Source of the DNA: Acidimicrobiia bacterium
Lineage (GTDB): Bacteria > Actinomycetota > Acidimicrobiia > Acidimicrobiales > Bin134
Assembly: GCA_022825005.1 (NCBI GenBank)
Contig: JAJDYU010000069.1
Location: 62,001 to 126,000, forward strand
DNA length: 64,000 nt
Direction: 5' to 3'
Of this stretch, positions 20,515 through 28,415 are shown piece by piece. Position numbers and translations under genes: made by a program. The notes beneath the pieces were generated by a model. That model worked only from the letters and a program-made list of their open reading frames with translations. It was not told where the DNA came from and searched no databases. Every line of letters starts with the position of its first letter. Position 1 is the first letter of the stretch.

Positions 20515-21645
20515 ATGAGTTCGGGAGAGGGCGGAGTCAGCGTATCGGCCGAATGGAATGGCCGACCGGTAGAATCTTGGGTTCCGGCGTGGCTCAATGA
20601 GCGCGACCTGTCGCTCACCGAATCAGAAATTCGGGCCACCGAGCGGGCCGCGGCCGCCCTCAGGGAGTCCGATGCGCAAGTCCCCGAAACTTGGGAAACG
20701 CTGGCCCGTCTGCTACTGCGCCACGAGGGCGTTGCCTCGTCGGGAATCGAGGGGCTGCGAGAGCCATTGGTCTCCGTGCTGGTGGCCGAGCGCACCGGGG
20801 CCGGCGGCGTCGCCGGGTGGGTTGCCGACAACCTCGCCGTGATCCAGATGGCGCACGAGACCGCCCACGAGCAGCTCAGCGTGCAAATGCTGCACGAGTG
20901 GCACATTCGGCTCATGCGCAACAGCGACCTCGCACCAAATCTCATAGGAGCGTTCCGCAATAGCATCGGCTGGGTCGGCGGAAACTCCCCGCTCGATGCC
21001 GCATACGTGCCGCCCCCACCCGACCGGATATCCGAACTGATGGACGATCTCGTCGGATTCGCAAACCTTGGCGAGGGCGCTCCCGACCCGATAACCCGGG
21101 CTGCGGCCATGCACGCCCAATTCGAGGCCATTCACCCCTACGGAGACGGCAACGGGCGCCTCGGACGCATCCTGATCAGCAGGACGCTCAGATCTGCGAA
21201 CCTGACAACCCGCTCAACGATGCCGATAAGTGTGGCCATTGCCCGAGACCCTGGCGGCTACCTGTCGGGCCTGAGGCTGTACGAGATGGGCAACATCGGA
21301 CCCTGGGTGCTGTGGTTCTCCGACATCGCCTGCCAAGCCGCCGACACCACCAAGCACCTCGCCGACCAGACAAGGGAGATCACCGACATCTGGCTCGACG
21401 AGTTGGAGGGAGTGCGGTCTCACAGCGCAGCCCGAGCCCTCGCCCCGTTGCTTGTTGGCAATCCCGTGGTGAGCGCCCACGAGGTGATGTCACTGCTTGA
21501 CATCAGCCAGCCCGCCGCCCGATCAGCCCTGCTCACCCTGGCCCAGCGCGGCATCGTCGAACCGGTCGAAGTTCGCCTTCCCGGCACCGGACGCAGCCGA
21601 AAATGGTACGCCGCCGCCGACCTCATCAGCACCTGGTCGAACTAG
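20515..21645 (+). CDS. Fic family protein with N-terminal inhibitory motif
   Basis: Predicted AMP transferase that modifies a hydroxyl side chain on a target protein. The catalytic motif is HPYGDGNGRLGR (about residue 205), matching HPFx(D/E)GNGRxxR. The inhibitory (S/T)xxxE(G/N) motif, here SSGIEG, lies before it near residue 78, which makes this a class II, self-inhibited Fic. A C-terminal winged helix (HEVMSLLDISQPAARSALLTLAQRG) suggests DNA binding. No separate small antitoxin gene is seen. Length 376 aa. Confidence 0.93.
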   Translation: MSSGEGGVSVSAEWNGRPVESWVPAWLNERDLSLTESEIRATERAAAALRESDAQVPETWETLARLLLRHEGVASSGIEGLREPLVSVLVAERTGAGGVAGWVADNLAVIQMAHETAHEQLSVQMLHEWHIRLMRNSDLAPNLIGAFRNSIGWVGGNSPLDAAYVPPPPDRISELMDDLVGFANLGEGAPDPITRAAAMHAQFEAIHPYGDGNGRLGRILISRTLRSANLTTRSTMPISVAIARDPGGYLSGLRLYEMGNIGPWVLWFSDIACQAADTTKHLADQTREITDIWLDELEGVRSHSAARALAPLLVGNPVVSAHEVMSLLDISQPAARSALLTLAQRGIVEPVEVRLPGTGRSRKWYAAADLISTWSN

Positions 21646-21675
21646 CCCCACGCCCGTGCCGGAGCTGGCAGTCCC

Positions 21676-21987
21676 TCAACAGTCGGCGATGGCGGCTAGG
21701 GCGGCGCAGACTTCGTAGCGGCGGTGGGCTATCGAACCCACCCGGGTGGTGAGTTGCGAACGAAGGACAACTCTCAGGTTGTCGAACGACGCCGCACAGG
21801 GCTGGGCCATACCGTCTTCCACGTCAAGGGGCACCTCGGTGGCCAGCCCTCGAATCGTGCGGGTGATGGGGGCAACCATGATCCTCTGTAGGTTTGGGAT
21901 CACCTCATTGCGGGTGACCACCAGAACCGGCCGGCTCTCCCCCTCGCTCTCGGCCCACCAAATGTCGCATTGTGCCGGTGTCACCAA
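21676..21987 (-). CDS. MazF/PemK-family endoribonuclease toxin
   Basis: Small beta-barrel toxin of 103 aa. The PemK/MazF pattern is clear: CDIWWAESEGESRPVLVVTRN at the N-terminus, IMVAPITRTIRGLATEVPL in the middle and ASFDNLRVVLRSQL towards the end. Such toxins cleave mRNA at specific short sequences. GTG 21987 overlaps the antitoxin stop by 7 nt, giving the antitoxin-then-toxin order usual for MazEF. Confidence 0.92.
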   Translation of the reverse strand: MVTPAQCDIWWAESEGESRPVLVVTRNEVIPNLQRIMVAPITRTIRGLATEVPLDVEDGMAQPCAASFDNLRVVLRSQLTTRVGSIAHRRYEVCAALAAIADC

Positions 21988-22238
21988 CGCTCCCAGGGTT
22001 CTTCAGCCACCATGGCCCTTCCATTGGCCTCAGCCCAGCGCAACTCTTCCTCGGTTTCGGGAACGCGCCTATACGCCTCTGCCATGGCCTCCCCCGTCAG
22101 GCGGCGCCGGCGCTCATCGAGCATCTGTACCAACGCCCGCCTCACAGCATCAGAGCGCGACTCCACCTCGCCGCTGTCCACCATTTCGTCCAAACGAGCC
22201 ACCAGCCCGTCATCCACCCTCGTCACCAATTGCGCCAT
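21981..22238 (-). CDS. Ribbon-helix-helix antitoxin (MazE-like)
   Basis: 85-aa protein. Residues 1-45 (QLVTRVDDGLVARLDEMV, SRSDAVRRALVQML) are a ribbon-helix-helix DNA-binding domain. The acidic C-terminus (ETEEELRWAEANGR, EEPWERW) is expected to wrap the toxin. It lies upstream of and overlaps the MazF-like gene, and an inverted repeat precedes it, consistent with autoregulation by the complex. Confidence 0.9.
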   Translation of the reverse strand: MAQLVTRVDDGLVARLDEMVDSGEVESRSDAVRRALVQMLDERRRRLTGEAMAEAYRRVPETEEELRWAEANGRAMVAEEPWERW

Positions 22239-22244
22239 ACAATG

Positions 22245-22274
22245 AGCATACCAAGCCGCAATGCAGATTGGTAT
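22245..22274 (-). promoter_or_regulatory. Operator and -10 of the MazEF-type pair
   Basis: ATACCAA-N13-TTGGTAT (22248-22274), perfect 7-bp arms, starts 10 bp before the antitoxin ATG. On the minus strand TATGCT (22250-22245) is 6 nt before the ATG and overlaps the repeat, so bound antitoxin would block the promoter. Confidence 0.5.
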
Positions 22275-22309
22275 AGCCCCCTGTTCGAACGAGACGACTG
22301 GCGAACGGG

Positions 22310-23674
22310 CTAGGCCGCGCGGGTGGTTATGAGCTGCACCCGCTGGGGGGTGTCGGTCTTCATGGCGTTCAGTTCATCGGTGTAGAAGAACTTCTCCTCG
22401 CCGAATGCCGGGCGCAGCTCATCCAGCCATGAGGCCTCTTCGTCATAGGCGGCGAAGAAGATCCGGTTCACCCAGTCGGGATCGCGGGCCTGCACGAACT
22501 TGAGGGCGATCGCCTTCTCGCCGCCGACCTCGACGATGCCGTCCACCAGCACCTTGCCCGGGGTGGCCGACATCGACGGCCCCCGCCAGGTGCGGGCCAG
22601 ACCCGACACCTGCTTATAGGCGTCGGTGTAGATCTGGTACGCCTCCACCAGCGGCACCTCGAAGTACCGCTTGGCCCCGGTGTCGCGTTCCACGAACATG
22701 TAGTAGGGCACCGCCCCCAGGGACACCTCGGTGGTGATCATGTCGGCCCAGGCCCGGGCGCTGTCATTCACGTGGCGGATCAGCGGGGCCTGGCAGCGCA
22801 CTACCGCGCCAGTCTCGATAATGCGCCGCAGCGCCTCGCGGGAGGCGTCGGTAGCCAGCTCCACCGGATGCGAGTAGTGGGCCATTATGGCCAGGTGGCG
22901 CCCTGAGGCCACTATCTCCTCGAACAGCCGCAGCAGATCGTCGGCCTCCTCGCCCTCGGTGAACTTATAGGGCCAGTAGGCCGGGGCCTTGGTGCCGAAT
23001 CGGATGGTGTTGATCTCCAGGTCGTCGTCCAGCAGCGGCTCGGCGTAGCGGCGGATCAGCTCGGTGCGCATGATCATCGGGTCTCCCCCGGTGAACAGCA
23101 CATCCGACACAGTGGGGTTCAGCTTGAGGTAGGACACCAGCCGGTCGATCTCCTTGCTGGCGAACTTGAGATCGTCGAGTTGCACGAACTGCGGCCACCG
23201 AAAGCAATAGGTGCAGTAGGCGTGGCAGGTCTGGCCCTGGGTGGGGAAGAACAGCACCGTCTCCCGGTACTTGTGCTGAACGCCCTGCACCACCTCTTCC
23301 TCCAGGTACCCGGCGTTCATCTCCACCTGTCCGGCGGGATGCGGATTGAGGCTGAGCTGGATCTCCCGGGCCGCGGCCTTGAGCTCAGCGGCCGGCACCT
23401 CGGCCTTGATCAGATCGGCAATGCGGTTGAAGTGCTCGGGATCGAGCATCCCCTCCTGGGGGAATGTGAGCTGGAACATGGGATCGTCGGGCACGTTGTC
23501 CCAGTTGATGAGCTCCTCGCACACGTAGTTGTTGGTCTTGAACGGCAACACCGAGCCCACTACGCGGGTCACCATCTTCTGGTGATCGCTCAGCCGGTCG
23601 AAGCCGGGGGTGTCTTCCAGGTTGCGAAGCTGGAAGGTGCGGAAGGTGTGCTGTTCGCCGTTGCCGGTGCTCAT
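22310..23674 (-). CDS. KamA-family radical SAM aminomutase (lysine 2,3-aminomutase-like)
   Basis: Radical SAM enzyme with the cluster motif CHAYCTYC (CxxxCxxC, about residue 151). The KamA family migrates the alpha-amino group of lysine or related amino acids to the beta position using SAM and PLP. LFTGGDPMIM and the APLIRHVNDS segment fit the family, and the length (454 aa) is close to KamA. The usual C-terminal zinc cysteines of clostridial KamA are not evident. Substrate uncertain. GAGGA lies upstream of ATG 23674. Confidence 0.83.
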   Translation of the reverse strand: MSTGNGEQHTFRTFQLRNLEDTPGFDRLSDHQKMVTRVVGSVLPFKTNNYVCEELINWDNVPDDPMFQLTFPQEGMLDPEHFNRIADLIKAEVPAAELKAAAREIQLSLNPHPAGQVEMNAGYLEEEVVQGVQHKYRETVLFFPTQGQTCHAYCTYCFRWPQFVQLDDLKFASKEIDRLVSYLKLNPTVSDVLFTGGDPMIMRTELIRRYAEPLLDDDLEINTIRFGTKAPAYWPYKFTEGEEADDLLRLFEEIVASGRHLAIMAHYSHPVELATDASREALRRIIETGAVVRCQAPLIRHVNDSARAWADMITTEVSLGAVPYYMFVERDTGAKRYFEVPLVEAYQIYTDAYKQVSGLARTWRGPSMSATPGKVLVDGIVEVGGEKAIALKFVQARDPDWVNRIFFAAYDEEASWLDELRPAFGEEKFFYTDELNAMKTDTPQRVQLITTRAA

Positions 23675-23779
23675 AGTGGGGTCCTCGCAGTCGTTTTCTA
23701 GCCAAACTCAACTGATGCAGCCGATGATACCAGTCCCTTCGACAATCATCGGGAAGACGCGGTCTGCCACGATTGTCGG

Positions 23780-24910
23780 GTGCTGACCAAATTCGACGAC
23801 TTCCCCATCCACCAAACGCCCGACCCCATCTCCACTCCGGCCACCGGGGAGAAGGACTTCTACGAGCGGTACTGGTTCAACGGCTACTCCAAGATCGGCG
23901 ATATGTACCTCGGCGTGGGTACCGCCCGCTATCCCCACCTCGACATCCAAGACTGCGGCATCAGCATCGTCCACAACGGCGTGCAGCACGCCTTCCACGC
24001 CTCGGCCCGGGCCAACCCCGAGCCGTCCGACGTCACCGTCGGACCGTTCCGCCTGGAGATAACCGAGCCCATGAAGGCCTGCCGGGTAGTGCTGGAGCCC
24101 AACGAGACCGACTTCGCCGCCGATCTCACCTTCGAGGCCCGCACCGCGGCCATTGAGGAGCCCCGCCATCACTGGTCCGAAGGCAGCCGCCGCATCATGG
24201 ACACCACCCGGTTCACCCAGTTCGGCCGCTGGCACGGCTGGATCGAATACGACGGCCAGCGCATGGAGATCGACCGAACGGAGACCTACGGCACCAAAGA
24301 CCGCTCCTGGGGCGTCCGCCCAGTGGCCGGCGGCGACAACCGGGGCGCTCCCCAAGCGCCGCGGGCCATGGGCCTGTTCTTCTTGTGGGCGCCGCTTCAC
24401 TGGGACGACATGTGCAGCCACTACCAGCTGTTCGAAGACACCCTGGGCCGGCCCCGATTCCACGTGGGCGCTTTTCTTCCCGCCTATGACTCCTTAGACG
24501 ACAACCCCGGCGTGGAGGATCCCGGCGTGGAGCCCATGCACCGTCTCGAACACCAACTCGAGTTCGAGTCCGGCAGTCGCATGATCAAGAGTGCCACCCT
24601 GGCCATGACCTCGCTGGAGGACGACACCCGCCACGAGATCACCTTCGAGAAGCAGTTCACCTACCGCATGAAGGGCATCGGCTACAGCCACCCCACGTGG
24701 GCCCACGGCGACTGGAAGGGCGAAATGGCCATGGAGTCGGAGCGCTGGAAGCTGGCCGACGTCGACGACAACGCCTTCGAAAACCAGCACGTCCAGCACC
24801 TCATGAAGGTCCGCATGGGCGACCGCCAAGGCATCGGCGTCCTAGAGCAGTCCATCTTCGGCCCCTACCGCCCCTACAACCTAGAAGGCCACATAGCCCC
24901 CGCCAGCTAG
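23780..24910 (+). CDS. Uncharacterised protein resembling the CrtC/AttH lipocalin-like superfamily
   Basis: No firm family assignment. The 376-aa sequence is beta-rich with no signal peptide or membrane segment. It contains YGTKDRSWGVRPV (about residue 172), similar to the G-x-RDxSWGxR motif I associate with hydroxyneurosporene-synthase-like and DUF7064/7065 proteins; this is from memory and unverified. Many Trp/His residues (RWHGWIEYDGQ, HPTWAHGDWKGE) suggest a binding pocket. It starts with GTG and is divergent from the KamA-like gene; the 105-bp gap shows no clear promoter. Confidence 0.5.
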   Translation: MLTKFDDFPIHQTPDPISTPATGEKDFYERYWFNGYSKIGDMYLGVGTARYPHLDIQDCGISIVHNGVQHAFHASARANPEPSDVTVGPFRLEITEPMKACRVVLEPNETDFAADLTFEARTAAIEEPRHHWSEGSRRIMDTTRFTQFGRWHGWIEYDGQRMEIDRTETYGTKDRSWGVRPVAGGDNRGAPQAPRAMGLFFLWAPLHWDDMCSHYQLFEDTLGRPRFHVGAFLPAYDSLDDNPGVEDPGVEPMHRLEHQLEFESGSRMIKSATLAMTSLEDDTRHEITFEKQFTYRMKGIGYSHPTWAHGDWKGEMAMESERWKLADVDDNAFENQHVQHLMKVRMGDRQGIGVLEQSIFGPYRPYNLEGHIAPAS

Positions 24911-25007
24911 CGCAAACAGGCGCCGACGACGAAGCACCCGAGAAACATATTTCGCGATAACACGAGCATGCTGGCCCATAGTCGCAGCGGCGACGCCCGA
25001 TTCGGGG

Positions 25008-25586
25008 GTGCTCATGGGAGGCACTGCTTTGGCCATGTATCTCAGGCATCGCCGCAGCCGAGACCTCGACGTGTTCGTGCATGAGCCGTTCAACCCCGAG
25101 ACGGTCTTGGAGCGCTTGGAAACTGAAGCGGCGGTCGCCGTCGATGACATCGCCGATGGAACACTCAACGCCAGCGTCAACGGGGTCAAGGTTCAGTACC
25201 TGAATGCCAGCGATCGGCGCCCGCTCGACGACCCGATCACCGTCGATGGACTGGCGATCGGGTCAATTCGAGACATCGCCGCGACGAAATACAAGGTGAT
25301 CGGCGACCGAGGCGAGATGCGCGACTACTACGACCTCATGCGCATCACCACCGACGCAGGCATCAGCCCGCACATAGGGCTGCGCCTCTACTCAGAGCGC
25401 TACGGAGTGACACTCGAGCACCCCAGCGTCGCCCACATCGTGACGGCGCTCGGCTCCTTTGCCGATGTAGCCGACGACCCGTGGCTCGCAGAAGCCGCCG
25501 AAGCCGACGCCAGCGCCACCGTCATCACGTACTGGCAACAACGCCAACCCGAAATAGCAGCCTGGCTCGCCACCATCCTCGACTGA
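25008..25586 (+). CDS. AbiEii-like nucleotidyltransferase, probably 5'-truncated
   Basis: Nucleotidyltransferase fold of the AbiEii/DUF1814 family: GGTALAMYLRHRRSRDLDVF at the N-terminus and MRDYYDLMRI downstream. Similarity to the intact paralogue at 26677-27378 continues upstream of the first usable start (GTG 25008). In-frame codons from about 24966 encode a W-P-x-V-A stretch matching it, and the frame is open from 24897 without an ATG, GTG or TTG. The gene has therefore probably lost its start region, and no antitoxin gene precedes it. It may be a decaying remnant. Confidence 0.65.
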   Translation: MLMGGTALAMYLRHRRSRDLDVFVHEPFNPETVLERLETEAAVAVDDIADGTLNASVNGVKVQYLNASDRRPLDDPITVDGLAIGSIRDIAATKYKVIGDRGEMRDYYDLMRITTDAGISPHIGLRLYSERYGVTLEHPSVAHIVTALGSFADVADDPWLAEAAEADASATVITYWQQRQPEIAAWLATILD

Positions 25587-25681
25587 ACCCCCCCCCGACA
25601 AGTGGTGAATTCTGCTACCAGGCGGGCAATCCAAGGTGCCGATCTTGTTCGCATGAGAAAGGAAATGGCCCACAAAGGAGC

Positions 25682-25687
25682 TATACT
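25682..25687 (+). promoter_or_regulatory. Candidate -10 (TATACT) for the AbiE-like pair
   Basis: TATACT ends 6 nt before ATG 25694. An AAGGAG at 25675-25680 is too far (13 nt) to serve that ATG, so leaderless initiation is more likely. Confidence 0.5.
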
Positions 25688-25693
25688 CTGGGC

Positions 25694-26680
25694 ATGGCAC
25701 TGCCGCGGTCCGAAGCACTGGACGACCGTCTGGTTGAAGCCAGGTGGCGCGGGGTGCCGACGTGCCCGTCTTGTGGGAGCGAGTCGGCCACCCAGGTTGG
25801 GGCCACTGGCTGCAACTGGCGCAGGTGGCGCTGCGGAAGCTGCCGCAAGCGGTACACAGTCACCACTGGCACCGCAATCCACGCGACAAAACTTGCTCCG
25901 GGCGATTGGCTTGCGGTCGTCGACCTCAACCGGCCCAATCCGGCTGCGATTGTCGGGGAGATCGCCGTCTCGCGGGTAACAGCCCGCAGAATCGCCGCCT
26001 TGATCCAACCCGTGGTCAACCTCCCATCAGAAGCGAGGCTCCAACGCCTGCTGGCCGACCGACGAGATGCTGCGCCCCGCCCAGACCCGTGGCTGGTCAA
26101 TCCCCTCCCCGCACCTCTGCGCTCATGTGACAACCCGCTGGCCAAGCTGAGCGACGGCGCCAAAGCCACCCTCAACTCTCTGCGGGCCCGCCCGTTCGGC
26201 GCCACCGCGGCAAAGCTGGCTGCCCTGTCCGGCCTGTCGTATTCGCAGACCTCGCGGGTTCTCGCCGATCTCGAGCGCCGCGGCTGGGCCGAGCGGACTC
26301 CGAAGACCGTCCAGCACGGCTACGAGCTCAAGCTTGTGGGCCTGTGGACTCTGACATGGTCCGATTCCTGCATGCGGGCGCTTGCCTTCTTGCGCGATCG
26401 CCCGACCGTGCCGGTGGTCGAAGCCAGCGATCGTGTGCCGTCTAGATTCTGGAGGAACTTTTGGTCTGGAGCACCGGGCGACGAACTGAGGATCTCCCTC
26501 CACGGATTGCACATTGCTGAAACCCTCATCGGAGGCAGGGATCCGAGTGCCAAGGCGTGGGCGCTCGGCGCTCTACCCACCCGAGTTTTGCGGGAGTGCC
26601 GCACGCTGCGCGGCTGCGACATGGGAATGGCCGCCGCCCTGCTCGACGCCGAGGTCTCTCGGCGCGAGGCCAACTCATGA
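25694..26680 (+). CDS. Zinc-ribbon/HTH protein, candidate AbiEi-like antitoxin
   Basis: 328 aa with three parts. (1) Residues about 18-75: a zinc ribbon (CPSCGSES, then WRCGSCRKRYTVTTGTAIH) matching the N-terminal DNA-binding module of ISXO2/IS1595 transposases, followed by a helix-turn-helix (IVGEIAVSRVTARRIAALI). (2) Residues about 155-215: a winged helix (AKLAALSGLSYSQTSRVLADL). (3) A C-terminal region (RVPSRFWRNFWSG, AKAWALGALP) resembling actinobacterial proteins paired with AbiEii. No DDE transposase catalytic core is present. The stop overlaps the nucleotidyltransferase start (ATGA). The antitoxin role is inferred from gene order and the DNA-binding modules. Confidence 0.65.
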   Translation: MALPRSEALDDRLVEARWRGVPTCPSCGSESATQVGATGCNWRRWRCGSCRKRYTVTTGTAIHATKLAPGDWLAVVDLNRPNPAAIVGEIAVSRVTARRIAALIQPVVNLPSEARLQRLLADRRDAAPRPDPWLVNPLPAPLRSCDNPLAKLSDGAKATLNSLRARPFGATAAKLAALSGLSYSQTSRVLADLERRGWAERTPKTVQHGYELKLVGLWTLTWSDSCMRALAFLRDRPTVPVVEASDRVPSRFWRNFWSGAPGDELRISLHGLHIAETLIGGRDPSAKAWALGALPTRVLRECRTLRGCDMGMAAALLDAEVSRREANS

Positions 26681-27378
26681 CCGACATCGAGGAGTATGCG
26701 GATTTCCTCCCCGACAGACTGCGGGGGGTGTGGCCGCATGTTGCTGAGTGCGCCCAGAAAGTTGGCGGGGTGCTGGTGGGCGGCACGGCGGTGGCGATCC
26801 ACTTGAGACACCGTGAATCCGAAGACCTCGACGTTATGACCCTCAAAGGGTTCTCGGGCAACGCAATCAAGAACCGGCTTGCGAAGTCCGGGGCAGCGGT
26901 CGAGGTGATCGAGGTGGCCGAGAATATGTTCCACGGATTTGTAGACACCGTAAAGGTGGATGTGTTCCGGGCCCTGGAGTCAAACGGCGTGGAGCCGTCG
27001 TCGATGCGCTGGATCGCTCCCAGTGCCACTGTCAGCGGCATGGAGGTCGGATCGCTGCCCGACCTGATGGCGGCCAAGCTCGACGTCATCTGCTTTCGGG
27101 CGAAGTTGAGGGACTACATCGATCTGGCCGCCCTCGACCGATCAGGAGCGTGCAGTCTCGAATCGGGCCTCGGCTACTACTGCCAGAGGTATGGCTACAG
27201 CCATCCGCCGCGCGCGCTCGAGCAGATAATCGGATTGCTCGACTCCCCCGGCACTCTGCCGCCCGACCCCGCCTTCGACGAGACCGGCGACGAATCGCTG
27301 GACTACCTGAGAGGCCGGGTGCCCGCCCTGTGGACCCGCCTCTCAGAAATGCGCGACACCGCCGTCCACCGGATCTGA
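26677..27378 (+). CDS. AbiEii-like nucleotidyltransferase toxin candidate
   Basis: 233 aa. GGVLVGGTAVAIHLRHRESEDLDV carries the GG-T...DLD nucleotidyltransferase signature in pieces GGTAVAIHL and SEDLDV, and LRDYIDLAAL matches the second conserved motif. AbiEii/MenT-type toxins transfer nucleotides to tRNA or another target. ATG 26677 overlaps the preceding stop; the frame extends further upstream inside the antitoxin gene. It is paralogous to the truncated gene at 25008-25586. Confidence 0.8.
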   Translation: MTDIEEYADFLPDRLRGVWPHVAECAQKVGGVLVGGTAVAIHLRHRESEDLDVMTLKGFSGNAIKNRLAKSGAAVEVIEVAENMFHGFVDTVKVDVFRALESNGVEPSSMRWIAPSATVSGMEVGSLPDLMAAKLDVICFRAKLRDYIDLAALDRSGACSLESGLGYYCQRYGYSHPPRALEQIIGLLDSPGTLPPDPAFDETGDESLDYLRGRVPALWTRLSEMRDTAVHRI

Positions 27379-27421
27379 ATTAGCTATCGGTTGTCGGCAC
27401 CGGGGCATGCCCCTCCCCTGG

Positions 27422-28177
27422 CTAGCGCAGGTAGGCGTCTCCGCCGTCGATGTTGATGGTGGTGCCGGTGATGTAGCTGGCGGTGTCGCTGCACAGGAAG
27501 GCGACTACTCGGCCGATGTCGATTTCGGCATCGCCCACTCGCTTGAGGGCGAAGCGCTCTTGGAGGGCGGCGAAGCCATCGGGATTGAATCCCTTCCAGT
27601 CCTCCATGGCCGGCGACATAGCCACCGGCATGAGGGTGATGGCCCGGATTCCGTCGGCGCCCCACTCCATGGCCGCGGCCCGGGTGATTGACTGGATGGC
27701 CGACTTAACACCTGCGTACACCCCCATGCCGCTGGGGTCGGTCTTGAGGCTCGATCCCGAGCCCTGGTTGATAATCACCCCGCCGTCCTTCAAATAGGGA
27801 TGGCACAGCCGCATGAAGCGGATCGAGGCCAGCGCCCCCGAAGTCCACGCCGCCATGCACGCCTCGTCGGACACCTCCAGCAAATGCCCGTGGGGCACCT
27901 GTTGGGCGTTGTTCACCAGGATGTCGACGGTGCCGAAGTGCTCCACCGTCCGGTCGACGCACGCCTGGATGTCGTCCAGCTCGTTCACGTCGCACACCAG
28001 GGCCAGCGCCGATCCGCCCCGCTCGGCGATCTCTGCCGTCACCGCCTGCACCTTCGACTCGGTGCGAGCGGCCACCGTGACCCCGGCCCCCTCTGCGGCC
28101 AGCGCCAGGGCGATCCCCCGGCCCACTCCCTGGCCCCCGCCGGTAACGATGGCCGTCTTCCCGTCAAGCATTCCCAT
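27422..28177 (-). CDS. SDR family oxidoreductase
   Basis: Short-chain dehydrogenase: TGGGQGVGRG nucleotide motif, NNAQ after beta-4, catalytic Tyr/Lys in YAGVKSA, and the C-terminal GTTINIDGG typical of FabG-like members. ATG 28177 is supported by TAGTGT 8 nt upstream (28191-28186); GTG 28189 and ATG 28171 are alternatives. Substrate unknown. Confidence 0.88.
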   Translation of the reverse strand: MGMLDGKTAIVTGGGQGVGRGIALALAAEGAGVTVAARTESKVQAVTAEIAERGGSALALVCDVNELDDIQACVDRTVEHFGTVDILVNNAQQVPHGHLLEVSDEACMAAWTSGALASIRFMRLCHPYLKDGGVIINQGSGSSLKTDPSGMGVYAGVKSAIQSITRAAAMEWGADGIRAITLMPVAMSPAMEDWKGFNPDGFAALQERFALKRVGDAEIDIGRVVAFLCSDTASYITGTTINIDGGDAYLR

Positions 28178-28231
28178 GGCGTCGAACACTATCCCGGCAA
28201 GTTGGGCAAGCCACGAGCAACCAGCAATGAG

Positions 28232-28322
28232 CGGAGAGGGTGGGATTCGAACCCACGAACCACCTTGCGGCAGTTACTTCCTTAGCAGGGAAGCGCCTTC
28301 AACCGGACTCGGCCACCTCTCC
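28232..28322 (-). tRNA. tRNA-Ser(GCT)
   Basis: Cloverleaf with a 7-bp acceptor GGAGAGG/CCTCTCC, anticodon loop CTGCTAA (GCT), a long variable arm and the T-loop TTCGAAT. Discriminator G, as in serine tRNAs. CCA is not encoded. Confidence 0.95.
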
Positions 28323-28415
28323 AGGCCCTCCCACCCTAGCGAATCGCTCCCGCCCCGGCCTCACGGATTGCCCAGCCACGCGCCTACCATCCGAGACCAT
28401 GGGAGATCGTGAACG

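Noticed and set aside
25694-26680. A complete IS1595/ISXO2 insertion sequence
   Set aside because: Only the zinc ribbon and HTH are present; there is no DDE domain and no flanking terminal inverted repeats or target duplication were seen.
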